A stretch of 64,000 nucleotides of DNA from Cocleimonas sp. (GTDB taxonomy: Bacteria; Pseudomonadota; Gammaproteobacteria; Thiotrichales; Thiotrichaceae). Of this stretch, positions 1 through 7,738 are shown piece by piece. The notes beneath the pieces are model-generated. The model ran no database searches, was not told where the DNA came from, and saw only the letters and a list, made by a program, of their open reading frames with translations. A program made the position numbers and the translations under genes. Numbering within the stretch: position 1 is the first letter of the stretch; every line of letters begins with the position of its first letter. The stretch spans positions 45,128 to 109,127 of the forward strand of contig JAKIUW010000006.1 in the NCBI GenBank assembly GCA_021647365.1, given 5' to 3'.

Positions 1-594
1 GAGGTATCGGTTGAAGATGCTGTGAGCGTGCTGGCGTTTAATAGCTGGAAGATCGGTATGCAAACCTTGCTTGAAATCGAAAACGAAGATTTCCAGATAG
101 ACACGCAAATGCAACGCATTGAAGTGATGGAAGAGATTATGGCGTTTATGGTTCAAGCGCTGGATCGTATTGTACATGAAAACCTCAATGAAGAAGATCG
201 TGGTGTATTGATCAGTATGTACGCCCAAAAACTGGCGGATCATGTGCAAGACAATGCGCGTGACTTTGATGGGCCTGGCGATTATCGCACCCCCTTTATT
301 ACCAAACTTAACAAACGCTTAGAAGATTATTCTGATACTAAATGGAATGATGAACGCGATGAACCTGCATTCTCTATGGGGATTGAGTTTGGTATTAATA
401 TCTCTAATGTACTCGGCCCAAAAGATCGCAAATGGGCACTGGATTATATTCAGCAAGTGTTGATGCCTGAGTTTTATAATCTGTTTAAAAAGACGATTAA
501 ATCGGTTGGCTTGATTGATGAAGAAATTAAGGGTATTGATGGTGGTGACAAACTCGACTCACGCCATGTGATGCTTCGGGATAAACCTGAATAA
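1..594 (+). CDS. Hypothetical protein, 5' end outside window
   Basis: The reading frame is open from base 1, so the true start probably lies upstream; the first in-window candidate is a GTG at 22. About 197 residues are visible. The protein is acidic, has no signal peptide or membrane segment, and looks helical, with runs such as MEEIMAFMVQALDRIV. I recognise no domain. A strong bidirectional terminator follows 34 bases after the stop, so this is the last gene of its transcript. A cytoplasmic role is inferred only from the lack of export signals. Confidence 0.7.
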   Translation, partial: EVSVEDAVSVLAFNSWKIGMQTLLEIENEDFQIDTQMQRIEVMEEIMAFMVQALDRIVHENLNEEDRGVLISMYAQKLADHVQDNARDFDGPGDYRTPFITKLNKRLEDYSDTKWNDERDEPAFSMGIEFGINISNVLGPKDRKWALDYIQQVLMPEFYNLFKKTIKSVGLIDEEIKGIDGGDKLDSRHVMLRDKPE

Positions 595-627
595 CCACAT
601 TAGTAAAAGGATGCCTGCGAAAGGCAC

Positions 628-655
628 AAAAAAAGCGGGCAATGCCCGCTTTTTT
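628..655. terminator. Bidirectional rho-independent terminator
   Basis: A perfect 7-bp GC-rich stem (AGCGGGC / GCCCGCT, loop AAT) is flanked by a run of A on the left and T on the right, so it can end transcription from both strands. It lies between two converging genes, which fits. Confidence 0.9.
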
Positions 656-683
656 AATAACTTTAAAGTACTAAGTCTTAAAC

Positions 684-878
684 TTACTTAGTCCACTTAC
701 TAAAGCCATCCATATCGTGCTCAACGCCGTCTGCGTAACCCGCTTCATAAGCATCAGTTACACGTTGCTCTTCGCGCTCAGGGTTTACAAGGTATCCGCC
801 CTGCCAGCCTTGTAGGTACTCAGCATCAACACCGGCTTTTTCCATTTTCACAACTGCATCATAATATTCTTGGTTCAT
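684..878 (-). CDS. Small acidic protein with Rmf/CrpP-like motifs
   Basis: A 64-residue protein when started at the ATG at 878, which has a good ribosome-binding site (GAGGAAAAGG) a few bases upstream; the frame stays open farther upstream but without such a site. It contains two Gly-Trp/Tyr-Gly units, YLQGWQGGYLVNP near residues 18-30 and AYEAGYADG near 44-52. This spacing recalls the small Rmf/CrpP fold (ribosome modulation factor relatives), but the similarity is too weak for a functional name. It has its own terminator at 628-655 and stands alone. Confidence 0.65.
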   Translation of the reverse strand: MNQEYYDAVVKMEKAGVDAEYLQGWQGGYLVNPEREEQRVTDAYEAGYADGVEHDMDGFSKWTK

Positions 879-1146
879 TGCCTTTTCCTCTTGTGACCGA
901 TATGAATCGGTAAAAATTTCTAATTTAATAAGTGAGGCGAAGTATACCCGTATATTAGCCGTTCTGAATATCCCTATTGGGGTAAGCTTTAGCCTAAAGA
1001 AGCTCAATTTAGATAATTAAATGTACACTCCCTGATTTTATAAAGCAGGCAACTGCTATCTCCCAATAACATTTTAAAAATGGGCTTTTGATTATTTATC
1101 GTATTTCCTATAAATTCTCTCTTTTTATAGAAAGACAATACAAATT

Positions 1147-1605
1147 ATGACTGATTCAAACCGTACTCGTACCGATAATGAAGAAATGGATTTTTCCAGT
1201 GGCTTAGCGGCTTTTGAGGCGAAGCACTTTTCGCGCGCTATGCAGCTACTTTCTCCTTTTGCCAATGATGGCGATGCACACGCGCAGCACATGTTGGCGA
1301 TTATGTTTCAAAATGGCTTGGGCACGGTTGAAAACCCTACACAAGCTGTTGCGATGATGACGAGCTCTGCTGAACAGGGCTACCCTATCGCGCAACACGG
1401 CTTGGGCTTTATGTATATGCAGGGCGAATGTGTGGAGAAAGATTCTGCCAAAGCGGTTGAGTGGTTTGAGAAAGCGGCTGAACAAGGTTTGCAGGGTTCG
1501 CTGACTACATTGGCGATGATGTATGAACAAGGCGAAGGAGTTGAGAAGAACCCTGAAAAAGCCAAAGAATTATACAAAGCTGCTGGCTTTGATGATTTAG
1601 GATAG
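1147..1605 (+). CDS. Sel1-like repeat (TPR) protein
   Basis: 152 residues with about three Sel1 units of roughly 36 residues. The signature A..LG.MY..G.GV..D..KA..W..KAA is clear in AQHGLGFMYMQGECVEKDSAKAV and again in LAMMYEQGEGVEKNPEKA. Sel1 repeats form alpha-alpha superhelices that bind partner proteins; no enzymatic activity is expected. No signal peptide is present, so it is probably cytoplasmic. The next gene starts 10 bases after its stop, pointing to a two-gene operon. Confidence 0.85.
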   Translation: MTDSNRTRTDNEEMDFSSGLAAFEAKHFSRAMQLLSPFANDGDAHAQHMLAIMFQNGLGTVENPTQAVAMMTSSAEQGYPIAQHGLGFMYMQGECVEKDSAKAVEWFEKAAEQGLQGSLTTLAMMYEQGEGVEKNPEKAKELYKAAGFDDLG

Positions 1606-1615
1606 GTTAATCGTT

Positions 1616-2050
1616 ATGAGTAAAACAGGTGATAATACAATCCTTTATGTCGTAATCAACGACGAACCTATTTTAGAGTTTGATCGTAAAAAACCTTTGC
1701 CCGGTCATCAGCGCCAATATCTAGATGATATGGATTCGCAGATGGATCAAGGCATTGATATAGGCGGGGAGAAGGTTGACAACCCAGACCCTTTGGTGCG
1801 CTCACAATTTGTAGCCAACTCATTGGTCAATTCGTTAGCGAAGGATGAATACTCTACCGCGATGGCGATGTGTACTTATTTGGCTAAGCGTATGCCTGAT
1901 TTGTTACAGATTCAGTGTAAGGGTGATCTTGAAAATTCTGATCCTAAATCAGAAGGGCTATCGATTGAGTTTGTTTTTGATCGCAATTATCAACAAGCTC
2001 AGCAAGAACAAACGATTCAGTTTCATAAGCCTAGTGATAATATACATTAA
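1616..2050 (+). CDS. Hypothetical protein in operon with Sel1 gene
   Basis: 144 residues, acidic and soluble, with no signal peptide, membrane segment or recognisable domain. The ATG at 1616 lies 10 bases after the upstream Sel1 gene, with purine-rich sequence (TAGGATAGG) before it, so the two are probably co-translated. The middle (SQFVANSLVNSLAKDEYSTAMAM) looks helical and the end is Gln-rich. A cytoplasmic partner of the Sel1 protein is a guess from spacing alone. Confidence 0.7.
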   Translation: MSKTGDNTILYVVINDEPILEFDRKKPLPGHQRQYLDDMDSQMDQGIDIGGEKVDNPDPLVRSQFVANSLVNSLAKDEYSTAMAMCTYLAKRMPDLLQIQCKGDLENSDPKSEGLSIEFVFDRNYQQAQQEQTIQFHKPSDNIH

Positions 2051-2095
2051 TGCTTGTTTCATTAACCTACAAAGCAGTTCTGCTGAGCACTGTCG

Positions 2096-2160
2096 AAGCA
2101 CACCCCCCCACTTTTACATGGTCATTACAAACATCATGTAAAAGTGGGGGGGTGTGCTTT
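2096..2160. repeat. C-rich repeat, facing pair
   Basis: Two arms of the dispersed repeat face each other: AAGCACACCCCCCCAC followed by TTTTACATG, then a spacer of about 13 bases, then the reverse complement ending GGGGGGGTGTGCTTT. The right arm runs into the start of the DUF1624 gene. The bases just before (CTGAGCACTGTCGAAG) resemble another common dispersed element. Confidence 0.9.
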
Positions 2161-2885
2161 ATATAATTCATGGTACACACTTGAGCACCAACCGCCTACA
2201 TTATTTAGACGTTGTTCGCGGCTTTGCGATTATCTTAATGGTGATTTACCACTTTAGTTTTGATTTGGATAACTTTAATTATATCCAGATTGATATGGAT
2301 CACAGTCTATTCTGGCAGAGCTTTCGCGCCGTTATAGTCACCCTCTTTTTAACCACCATGGGCATAAGCCTTGCACTGACTCACAAAAAAAGCATTTGCT
2401 GGTCATGCATGAAGAAACGCACCTTGTTTTTAGGTTTGGCTTCGACTCTGGTGAGTGTCGGCAGTTATGTGCAATTTCCTGAGAGTTGGATTTACTTTGG
2501 CATTTTGCACTTTATTTTATTTGCTTCATGGTTGGGTTTATTCTTTGTAGGCAAGCCTTGGTTGTCACTGATCACCGCAGTTGTTGTTATCGTAGGTTAT
2601 CTAACAGGCTGGCTACATACGCGGGGTTTATTTGAGCTTGTGCAACAACCTTTACATTTACCTGTGCGTTATACCGAAGATATGGTGAATATGTTTCCTT
2701 GGTTTGCGCCTGTTTTGATTGGGATATTTATTGTCGCTAAAGGTTGGCATATTTTACCGCATTTGAACTCTAGCTTTATTAGCGAGAAGGTGGCATTTAT
2801 GGGCAGGCATTCTTTGATTATTTATTTGATTCACCAGCCTATTTTGTTTGGGCTTACTTTATTGGCTTATAAGGCTGGGTTATAA
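2154..2885 (+). CDS. DUF1624 (heparan-alpha-glucosaminide N-acetyltransferase-like) membrane protein
   Basis: 243 residues with about six to seven hydrophobic segments. The N-terminal LHYLDVVRGFAIILMVIYH motif (R.YLDvlRG..i..M...H) and C-terminal FMGRHSLIIYLIHQP are typical of the DUF1624 / HGSNAT catalytic-domain family, which moves acyl groups across membranes to sugars. The substrate cannot be deduced. The annotated GTG start at 2154 lies inside the right arm of the preceding repeat, with seven Gs directly upstream; a TTG at 2181 is an alternative. Confidence 0.8.
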   Translation: MLYIIHGTHLSTNRLHYLDVVRGFAIILMVIYHFSFDLDNFNYIQIDMDHSLFWQSFRAVIVTLFLTTMGISLALTHKKSICWSCMKKRTLFLGLASTLVSVGSYVQFPESWIYFGILHFILFASWLGLFFVGKPWLSLITAVVVIVGYLTGWLHTRGLFELVQQPLHLPVRYTEDMVNMFPWFAPVLIGIFIVAKGWHILPHLNSSFISEKVAFMGRHSLIIYLIHQPILFGLTLLAYKAGL

Positions 2886-2896
2886 AAATAGTCCTG

Positions 2897-2974
2897 TTGT
2901 AGGTTGGCGCTGAGCTTGCGAAGCCCAACAAACCGTTTATGTTGGGCTTCGTTCCTCAGCGCCAACCTACAGCA
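2897..2974. repeat. Long palindromic intergenic element
   Basis: GTAGGTTGGCGCTGAG at the left matches CTCAGCGCCAACCTAC at the right, and inner GAAGCCCAACA faces TGTTGGGCTTC around a loop of about 9 bases. It forms a nearly perfect hairpin. It lies between convergent genes and resembles mobile palindromic repeats scattered through many bacterial genomes. Confidence 0.85.
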
Positions 2975-2990
2975 TTATGATAAACAGATT

Positions 2991-3018
2991 CACACCCCCT
3001 CACTTTTACATGATGTTT
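2991..3018 (+). repeat. C-rich repeat, single arm (C run interrupted by T)
   Basis: A single arm reading CACACCCCCTCACTTTTACATG then ATGTTTTA. One T interrupts the C run. It lies just past the msrB stop codon. Confidence 0.8.
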
Positions 3019-3031
3019 TAATCTAACGCTA

Positions 3032-3403
3032 TCAATCCTTAAAATCCAAAGAAGCCGAGTTAATACAATAGCGCAATCCTGTCGGCTGTGGCCCATCCGT
3101 AAACACATGCCCAAGATGTGCATCACATTTTTTACAGCGGATTTCTGTACGCGACCTACCAAGGCTATTATCGACCAGTTCTACCACCGCATCATCGCTC
3201 ACAGGTTGCCAGTAGCTCGGCCAGCCGCTGCCTGAATCGTATTTTTCATCCGATGAAAATAGTGGGGCATCACAGCAAATGCAGTGGTAGATTCCATCAT
3301 CTTCATTTTGGTAATACTTCCCAGAGAAAGCGGCTTCTGTTCCACCTTCTCTGGCGACTTTATAGGCTTCTTCGCTTAGTTTGTCTTTGTATTTATCTGT
3401 CAT
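3032..3403 (-). CDS. msrB: Peptide-methionine (R)-S-oxide reductase MsrB
   Basis: 123 residues, close to the usual length for stand-alone MsrB. It reduces methionine-R-sulfoxide in proteins, repairing oxidative damage in the cytoplasm. Zinc-binding Cys pairs are C41/C44 and C90/C93 (RCKKC); the substrate motif SGSGWPSYW and HLGHVF follow, and the catalytic Cys is C113 in RYCINS. No signal peptide is present. It follows an IMPase-family gene on the same strand with 33 bases between, probably as one transcript. Confidence 0.95.
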   Translation of the reverse strand: MTDKYKDKLSEEAYKVAREGGTEAAFSGKYYQNEDDGIYHCICCDAPLFSSDEKYDSGSGWPSYWQPVSDDAVVELVDNSLGRSRTEIRCKKCDAHLGHVFTDGPQPTGLRYCINSASLDFKD

Positions 3404-3436
3404 TTGTTTGCTCTCTATTCGTTTTTTATCTGTACT

Positions 3437-4228
3437 TTAATGCATATTCATCAAAAATTCTTGCCATTGTTTAAATAGCTTTTCATCGGGCGAGATGATT
3501 ACCGAGCGAGGTGCCATCGCCGCTCTAAAAACACTTTCACCTTCTAGTGTGCTGGCATGTCCGCCTGCTTCTTCTAATATCAATGTGCCTGCCGCTAAGT
3601 CCCATAATTTCATACCGCCGTGTAAATATAAATGACCACGGTTAGCCGCCATCCATGCCCATTCTAATACACAGGTGCCAAGGTTGCGTTGCGATTTGTA
3701 GGGAGGATTGCTTAATAAGCGTTGCACTAAATCAGGTTTAAGCCGTTTAAAATCAACGATTGCGATGGTTTTATCCAAATCAAAGCCACTGGATACACAT
3801 TTTAGTGGCTCACCATTTAACCACGTGCCCTGCCCTTTAACCGCGCTAAACATTTCATCGCGTACTGGGTCGTAGGTTATGCCGATATGCACTTCTCCGT
3901 TCACAAACAATGCCAGTGATGTGGCAAACAACGGAACACCAGCGGCAAAGTTGCTCGTGCCATCCAAAGGATCTAGGCACCAAAGTTTTTCAGCTGTACT
4001 GACTAAATGTTCTTGTTCTGACTCGCTCATTTCTTCGCTTAAAAATGCAATATCAGGATACCATTCTGCCAATGCCGTACTAATACGTTTATCAGCCGAT
4101 AAGTCTGCCTCAGTTAATAAACTGCCATCTTCCTTAACTTCATAGCCAACGCGGTTAAAACGTGGCAGTATTTCTTCCTTGGCAACTTGGCGAATTAAAC
4201 CTTCTAGTTTTAATAAATCAGGTAACAT
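3437..4228 (-). CDS. Inositol monophosphatase-family phosphatase
   Basis: 263 residues with the complete metal-binding set of the family: E66 in LSEE, D86 and D89 in DPLDGTSNF, and the late WDLAAGTLILEEAGG motif. These enzymes hydrolyse phosphomonoesters such as inositol-1-phosphate, histidinol-phosphate or 3'-phosphoadenosine-5'-phosphate with Mg2+. The sequence alone does not settle the substrate; a histidinol-phosphatase or SuhB-type role are both possible. Cytoplasmic. It is divergent from the DUF3301 gene with only 33 bases between, so the promoters must overlap. Confidence 0.9.
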   Translation of the reverse strand: MLPDLLKLEGLIRQVAKEEILPRFNRVGYEVKEDGSLLTEADLSADKRISTALAEWYPDIAFLSEEMSESEQEHLVSTAEKLWCLDPLDGTSNFAAGVPLFATSLALFVNGEVHIGITYDPVRDEMFSAVKGQGTWLNGEPLKCVSSGFDLDKTIAIVDFKRLKPDLVQRLLSNPPYKSQRNLGTCVLEWAWMAANRGHLYLHGGMKLWDLAAGTLILEEAGGHASTLEGESVFRAAMAPRSVIISPDEKLFKQWQEFLMNMH

Positions 4229-4261
4229 TGCAATCTCTATTTTGGTCTCAATATATATTCT

Positions 4262-4579
4262 ATGACAAGCATCCTCATCATACTCTTTTTAGCGCTCCTT
4301 GCATGGTTTTGGCTAAACTCTATTCGCGCTAAAGAAATTGCCATGGCTGCATCTGCAGATGCTTGTCAACAGATTCAAGCACAGTTTCTTGATCAAACGG
4401 CTTCCTTAAAAAAACTAAGAGTCGCTCGCAATCGAAATGGCAGAATGATATTTGAGCGTACCTATACTTTTGATTTTAGCCGCGACCGAGAAACGCGTGT
4501 GCAAGGCTTAGTGACCATTGTTGGGCATAAAGTCACGCAGGTATTGCTGGATGAGGATTCTGGTACAACGATTCTCTAA
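4262..4579 (+). CDS. DUF3301 family protein, membrane-anchored
   Basis: 105 residues. An N-terminal hydrophobic segment (about residues 2-19, ending WFWLNS) anchors it, followed by IRAKEIAMAASADACQQ and a C-terminal beta-rich part with RMIFERTYTFDFS. This layout (anchor, then A..AC......QFLD.TV...R.......F.R.Y.F.FS) is that of the gammaproteobacterial DUF3301 family, whose function is unknown. It is transcribed divergently from the IMPase-family gene. Confidence 0.8.
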   Translation: MTSILIILFLALLAWFWLNSIRAKEIAMAASADACQQIQAQFLDQTASLKKLRVARNRNGRMIFERTYTFDFSRDRETRVQGLVTIVGHKVTQVLLDEDSGTTIL

Positions 4580-4676
4580 TCTAACGCTAAATTTCTAAAA
4601 ACTCACAAAATGTTCTACACTCTAGTTATTAAAATTAATCATTATTTTAATAACTACTCAAACAAAGGAGCAAATT

Positions 4677-4877
4677 ATGTCAGTCGCTAAAGTTACAGAA
4701 ATCACCTCAAATTCAACAAAAAGCTTTGAAGATGCCGTCGAAAATGGCATTGCACGTGCAAATAAAACACTTAAGAACATTACCAGTGCGTGGGTAGCAG
4801 ATCAAAGTGTATCTGTTGAGAATGGTAAGGTAACTTCTTACAATGTACGCATGAAGATCACCTTTGTTTTAGAATGA
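4677..4877 (+). CDS. Dodecin-family flavin-binding protein
   Basis: 66 residues, the typical dodecin length. The pattern SVAKVTEITSNSTKSFEDAV, then GIARANKTLKNI, then AWV near residues 38-40 with the flavin-stacking Trp39, and the closing MKITFVLE strand are all diagnostic. Dodecins form hollow dodecamers that store or buffer flavins in the cytoplasm. An ideal ribosome-binding site (AAAGGAG) precedes the ATG, suggesting strong translation. It is a single-gene unit with its own terminator, in a window that also has riboflavin synthesis genes. Confidence 0.95.
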   Translation: MSVAKVTEITSNSTKSFEDAVENGIARANKTLKNITSAWVADQSVSVENGKVTSYNVRMKITFVLE

Positions 4878-4910
4878 TTTAAAACAGCAAAAACTAAATA
4901 TCTCCACATA

Positions 4911-4959
4911 AAGGCACAAAAACACACGAGAATATTACTGGTGTATTTTTTGTGCCTTT
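4911..4959 (+). terminator. Rho-independent terminator after the dodecin gene
   Basis: AAGGCACAAAAA pairs with TTTTTTGTGCCTT about 25 bases later, with further pairing between CAC and GTG in the loop region. It lies 34 bases after the dodecin stop and before fabI. Confidence 0.65.
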
Positions 4960-5035
4960 TGTGTTTTTCGTGGACTGATTCCTTCATCCACCGTATTATC
5001 TGCCTAATCAAAATTTATTAAAAAAGGATTTCCAC

Positions 5036-5836
5036 ATGGGTTTTATGACAGGTAAACGTGTTTTTATTGCAGGCATCGCCAGTAACCGTTCTATCGCTTA
5101 TGGTATTGCCAAAGCTATGCATCGCGAAGGCGCCGAACTTGCGTTTAGTTATCCCAATGAACGTATGAAAAGTCGTGTAGAAAAAGTGGCTACCGAGCTT
5201 GGCAGTGACATCGTTTTAGAGCTTGATGCAGGCAGTGATGATTCAATCAAACAATGTTTTGCTGATTTAGGCAAAACGTGGGATGGCTTGGATGTGATGA
5301 TTCATTCCATCGGCTTTGCACCCAAAGAAGAATTAGAAGGCAGTATTGTTGATAACACCACGCGCGAAGGCTCAAGCATTGCGCATGACATTAGCACCTA
5401 CAGCTTTCTTGCCATGGCAAAATACGCCAAACCACTCATGAAAGGACGTGAAAACCCTTCCATGCTAACGCTTAGCTACTTAGGTGCAGTCGCATCCATC
5501 CCTAATTACAATGTGATGGGCATGGCAAAGGCAAGCTTAGAGGCTGGCGTTCGTTTTATGGCGGCTGATCTTGGTCCTGAAGGCATTCGCGTTAATTGTA
5601 TTTCAGCAGGTCCAATCCGCACATTAGCAGCCATGGGTATTAAAGGTTTCCGTGGCATGTTAGATGTATTTGCAGGTACTGCACCACTAAGACGTAATGT
5701 AACCATTGAAGAGGTGGGTAATGCCGCAGCCTTTTTATGTTCTGATTTGGCATCGGGGATTACGGCAGAAATAATGTATGTGGATGGTGGCTTTAATACG
5801 GTGGGAATGATGTTGGATAGTGGCTCTGATAGCTAA
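5036..5836 (+). CDS. fabI: Enoyl-ACP reductase [NADH] FabI
   Basis: 266 residues, the usual FabI length. It performs the last reductive step of each fatty-acid elongation cycle. Visible are the N-terminal nucleotide-binding GIASNRSIAYGIA, the IHSIGFAPK segment, and the active-site Tyr-X6-Lys in SYLGAVASIPNYNVMGMAK. The start at 5036 is supported by AAAGGA 8 bases upstream; an in-frame ATG at 5045 is less well placed. Stands alone behind a terminator, followed 24 bases later by a small membrane-protein gene. Confidence 0.97.
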   Translation: MGFMTGKRVFIAGIASNRSIAYGIAKAMHREGAELAFSYPNERMKSRVEKVATELGSDIVLELDAGSDDSIKQCFADLGKTWDGLDVMIHSIGFAPKEELEGSIVDNTTREGSSIAHDISTYSFLAMAKYAKPLMKGRENPSMLTLSYLGAVASIPNYNVMGMAKASLEAGVRFMAADLGPEGIRVNCISAGPIRTLAAMGIKGFRGMLDVFAGTAPLRRNVTIEEVGNAAAFLCSDLASGITAEIMYVDGGFNTVGMMLDSGSDS

Positions 5837-5860
5837 AGCTTAAACTGTTAGGAAAGTATT

Positions 5861-6145
5861 ATGATCACCCTTATGTTTTTTATTGGGTTTGGCTATTTTG
5901 TAATGACGCATAGCCGTCCACTTATTTTTGCAGGACTTTATACGGGCGTAGAACTTCTTATTCCTTTAATACTAGGAGGAAGTGGGCAACTAACAGAATT
6001 ACTCATAGGTGCAATTATAATTTTCACCTACACAAGCTTTATTTATTTCTTAGTTGATAGGTTTGGAGATGGAATATTTACACCCATCGCTATTCTAGCT
6101 GTCGGGGCTATCTTATTATTTGTAACTCCTATATTTTTCATATAA
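5861..6145 (+). CDS. Small three-helix membrane protein, unknown
   Basis: 94 residues that are almost wholly hydrophobic, with about three membrane segments (roughly 1-15, 20-58 with a break at GGSG, 70-94). A good ribosome-binding site (AGGAAAG) precedes the ATG. It starts 24 bases after fabI and may share its transcript. No conserved motif is recognised. Confidence 0.7.
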   Translation: MITLMFFIGFGYFVMTHSRPLIFAGLYTGVELLIPLILGGSGQLTELLIGAIIIFTYTSFIYFLVDRFGDGIFTPIAILAVGAILLFVTPIFFI

Positions 6146-6198
6146 CGTCATTTTGATCTTTTTCATAATAAAAAGCTTAGTCTTAACTTAATGACATA

Positions 6199-6222
6199 GC
6201 ACACCCCCCCACTTTTACATGG
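6199..6222 (+). repeat. C-rich repeat, single arm
   Basis: GCACACCCCCCCACTTTTAC then ATGG, ending 13 bases before the cupin GTG start. A single forward arm without a facing partner. Confidence 0.85.
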
Positions 6223-6235
6223 TTACTTTTTTAAA

Positions 6236-6733
6236 GTGGATACACGCCAGTATTTACTAAAATCCTCTGAAATAGACAGTATGGAAGGTGAGCTAATCAC
6301 TCACTTTCTAAACCCTAATGCGATTCGCTTTAATAAATCTTTGGGACAAGCTACGGGCATGTCTGAAATGGGGGTTCACATGATTTATGTAGAGCCTGGC
6401 ATGGATTCAACCGAATACCATAAACATCTCTACGAAGAAGAGTGTATCTATATTCTCTCTGGCATTGGCAAACTCATTCTTGATGGTGATGAATATGAAG
6501 TAGTCAAAGGTGATTTTATAGGATTACCCGCCAATCAAGTCGCGCATGAACTATCCAATAGTGGCACTGATACCTTGATATGCTTAGTCATGGGCCAACG
6601 TTTGAAACACGATATAGCAGATTACCCCAATAAAGAAAAACGTATTTATCGCCACAATGGCAATGCCGAAGTGGTTGAGCACAAGGATATTAGCTATCCA
6701 AAAATTCATACTGCTCGAGAAGAAGATAAATGA
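6236..6733 (+). CDS. Cupin-domain protein
   Basis: 165 residues with one cupin barrel in the middle. The metal-binding first motif is visible as EYHKHLYEEECIYILSG (His, His, Glu pattern) and the second as GDFIGLPANQVAHELSN. The C-terminal tail (IADYPNKEKRIYRH, then SYPKIHTAREEDK) is typical of single-domain cupins of unknown substrate. The start is a GTG with no clear ribosome-binding site, and a C-rich repeat arm lies just upstream; another arm begins directly after the stop. No signal peptide. Confidence 0.85.
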   Translation: MDTRQYLLKSSEIDSMEGELITHFLNPNAIRFNKSLGQATGMSEMGVHMIYVEPGMDSTEYHKHLYEEECIYILSGIGKLILDGDEYEVVKGDFIGLPANQVAHELSNSGTDTLICLVMGQRLKHDIADYPNKEKRIYRHNGNAEVVEHKDISYPKIHTAREEDK

Positions 6734-6762
6734 AAAGCACACCCCCCTAGTTTTACATGATC
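6734..6762 (+). repeat. C-rich repeat, single arm (TAG type)
   Basis: AAAGCACACCCCCCTAG then TTTTACATGATC begins on the base after the cupin stop codon and ends 18 bases before the end of the convergent sulfur-globule gene. Confidence 0.85.
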
Positions 6763-6780
6763 ATAGGGAGACTAATTGAG

Positions 6781-7611
6781 TTACCTAAACGGCATAAATG
6801 AAGAGCCGCCAAACGGTGATCCGCCAAAGCTACTCATTGGGCTCATGCCGGGCATTCCCATTGTGCCCATTGACATTGGTGAACCCATAGACATCGGCGA
6901 CATCGGTGAGCCAAAACCACCCATGCCCATTGGCGACATTCCACTCATTGGTGACATTCCTCCCATTCCCATGGGAGACATTCCACCCATCGGTGAACCA
7001 AAACTACTAAAGGGTGATCCCCCTCCACCGAACGATGAAAAAGGATTGCTACCAAAGCTATTGCCAAAAGAAGGAAAACCGCCCATACCACTTCCACCAA
7101 AAGGAGAGAATCCACTTTGTGAGTATGAGTTATATGCAGGTGGTCTATACCTATAAGCTTGTGACTGCCTAGCCGTATAAGGATTACTATTCATATAGGG
7201 ACTAGCGCCATAAGGTGATTGGTAAGGGTTTTGATAAGCACTGTTACCATAAGCGCCATAGCCACCATAATGTCTATTATAATTTCCACCATAGCCATTG
7301 TTGTTACAGTTTCTGTTGTTGTTACCAAAGCCACCAAAACCACTATTATTGCCGAAGCCATTACCAAAGTTTGAACCCGTCATTTCTTCCATCCAATACA
7401 TAGGACTCCAAATCGGCCAATTATTACAATTATTGTTATTGCCACCACCGAAGAAGTTGCCGAAGCCGTTATTATTATTTCCACCAAAAAAGTTACCAAA
7501 ACCATTAGCACTGCTCACGCTAACTGTTCCAAATATTGCCACCAATAAAAGTGTTTTGATGGTTGCCTTACTCTTGATTTTTGTTTTGCTAATGACTGTT
7601 GGCTGATTCAT
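6781..7611 (-). CDS. Sulfur-globule-like Gly/Asn/Met-rich secreted protein
   Basis: 276 residues with a long N-terminal signal peptide (about 1-35, ending SVSSANG). The mature protein is low-complexity: GNFFGGNNNN repeats, then a conserved-looking core NNWPIWSPMYWMEEM (about residues 62-76), then GYGG/NPY repeats, then GSPMGGMSPMGMGG repeats. This resembles structural envelope proteins of periplasmic sulfur globules in sulfur-oxidising gammaproteobacteria. It has a near-perfect ribosome-binding site (AAAGGAG), consistent with high expression. The assignment is from composition plus the Trp/Met core; another secreted structural protein is possible. Confidence 0.7.
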   Translation of the reverse strand: MNQPTVISKTKIKSKATIKTLLLVAIFGTVSVSSANGFGNFFGGNNNNGFGNFFGGGNNNNCNNWPIWSPMYWMEEMTGSNFGNGFGNNSGFGGFGNNNRNCNNNGYGGNYNRHYGGYGAYGNSAYQNPYQSPYGASPYMNSNPYTARQSQAYRYRPPAYNSYSQSGFSPFGGSGMGGFPSFGNSFGSNPFSSFGGGGSPFSSFGSPMGGMSPMGMGGMSPMSGMSPMGMGGFGSPMSPMSMGSPMSMGTMGMPGMSPMSSFGGSPFGGSSFMPFR

Positions 7612-7738
7612 AGTTGCTCCTTTAGTATGCGGGGTTACGCATCATTTAACTTTTTATTATTATGAGACCTTTGTATATATAACATAGATGCACTTAACCT
7701 AAGCTTAGCAGTAAATTAGGCTTTATGCGGGCTTTGGG

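Noticed and set aside
2897..2974. Transcription terminator for the DUF1624 and msrB genes
   Set aside because: The palindrome is long and lacks T-runs at its ends; it is better described as a dispersed palindromic element, though it may still stall polymerase.
3118..3474. 118-residue frame on the plus strand over msrB
   Set aside because: It is antisense to msrB with no ribosome-binding site or recognisable domain; the strong MsrB motifs on the minus strand decide the coding strand.
4229..5035. Riboswitches before dodecin, fabI and ribE
   Set aside because: I looked for FMN, TPP and fatty-acid-related leader motifs near these genes and saw no conserved core; only a terminator hairpin was found after dodecin.
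6776..7156. Pro/Gly-rich frame of 126 residues on the plus strand
   Set aside because: It is the mirror of the repetitive sulfur-globule gene on the other strand; its repeats follow directly from that gene's codons and it lacks a ribosome-binding site.
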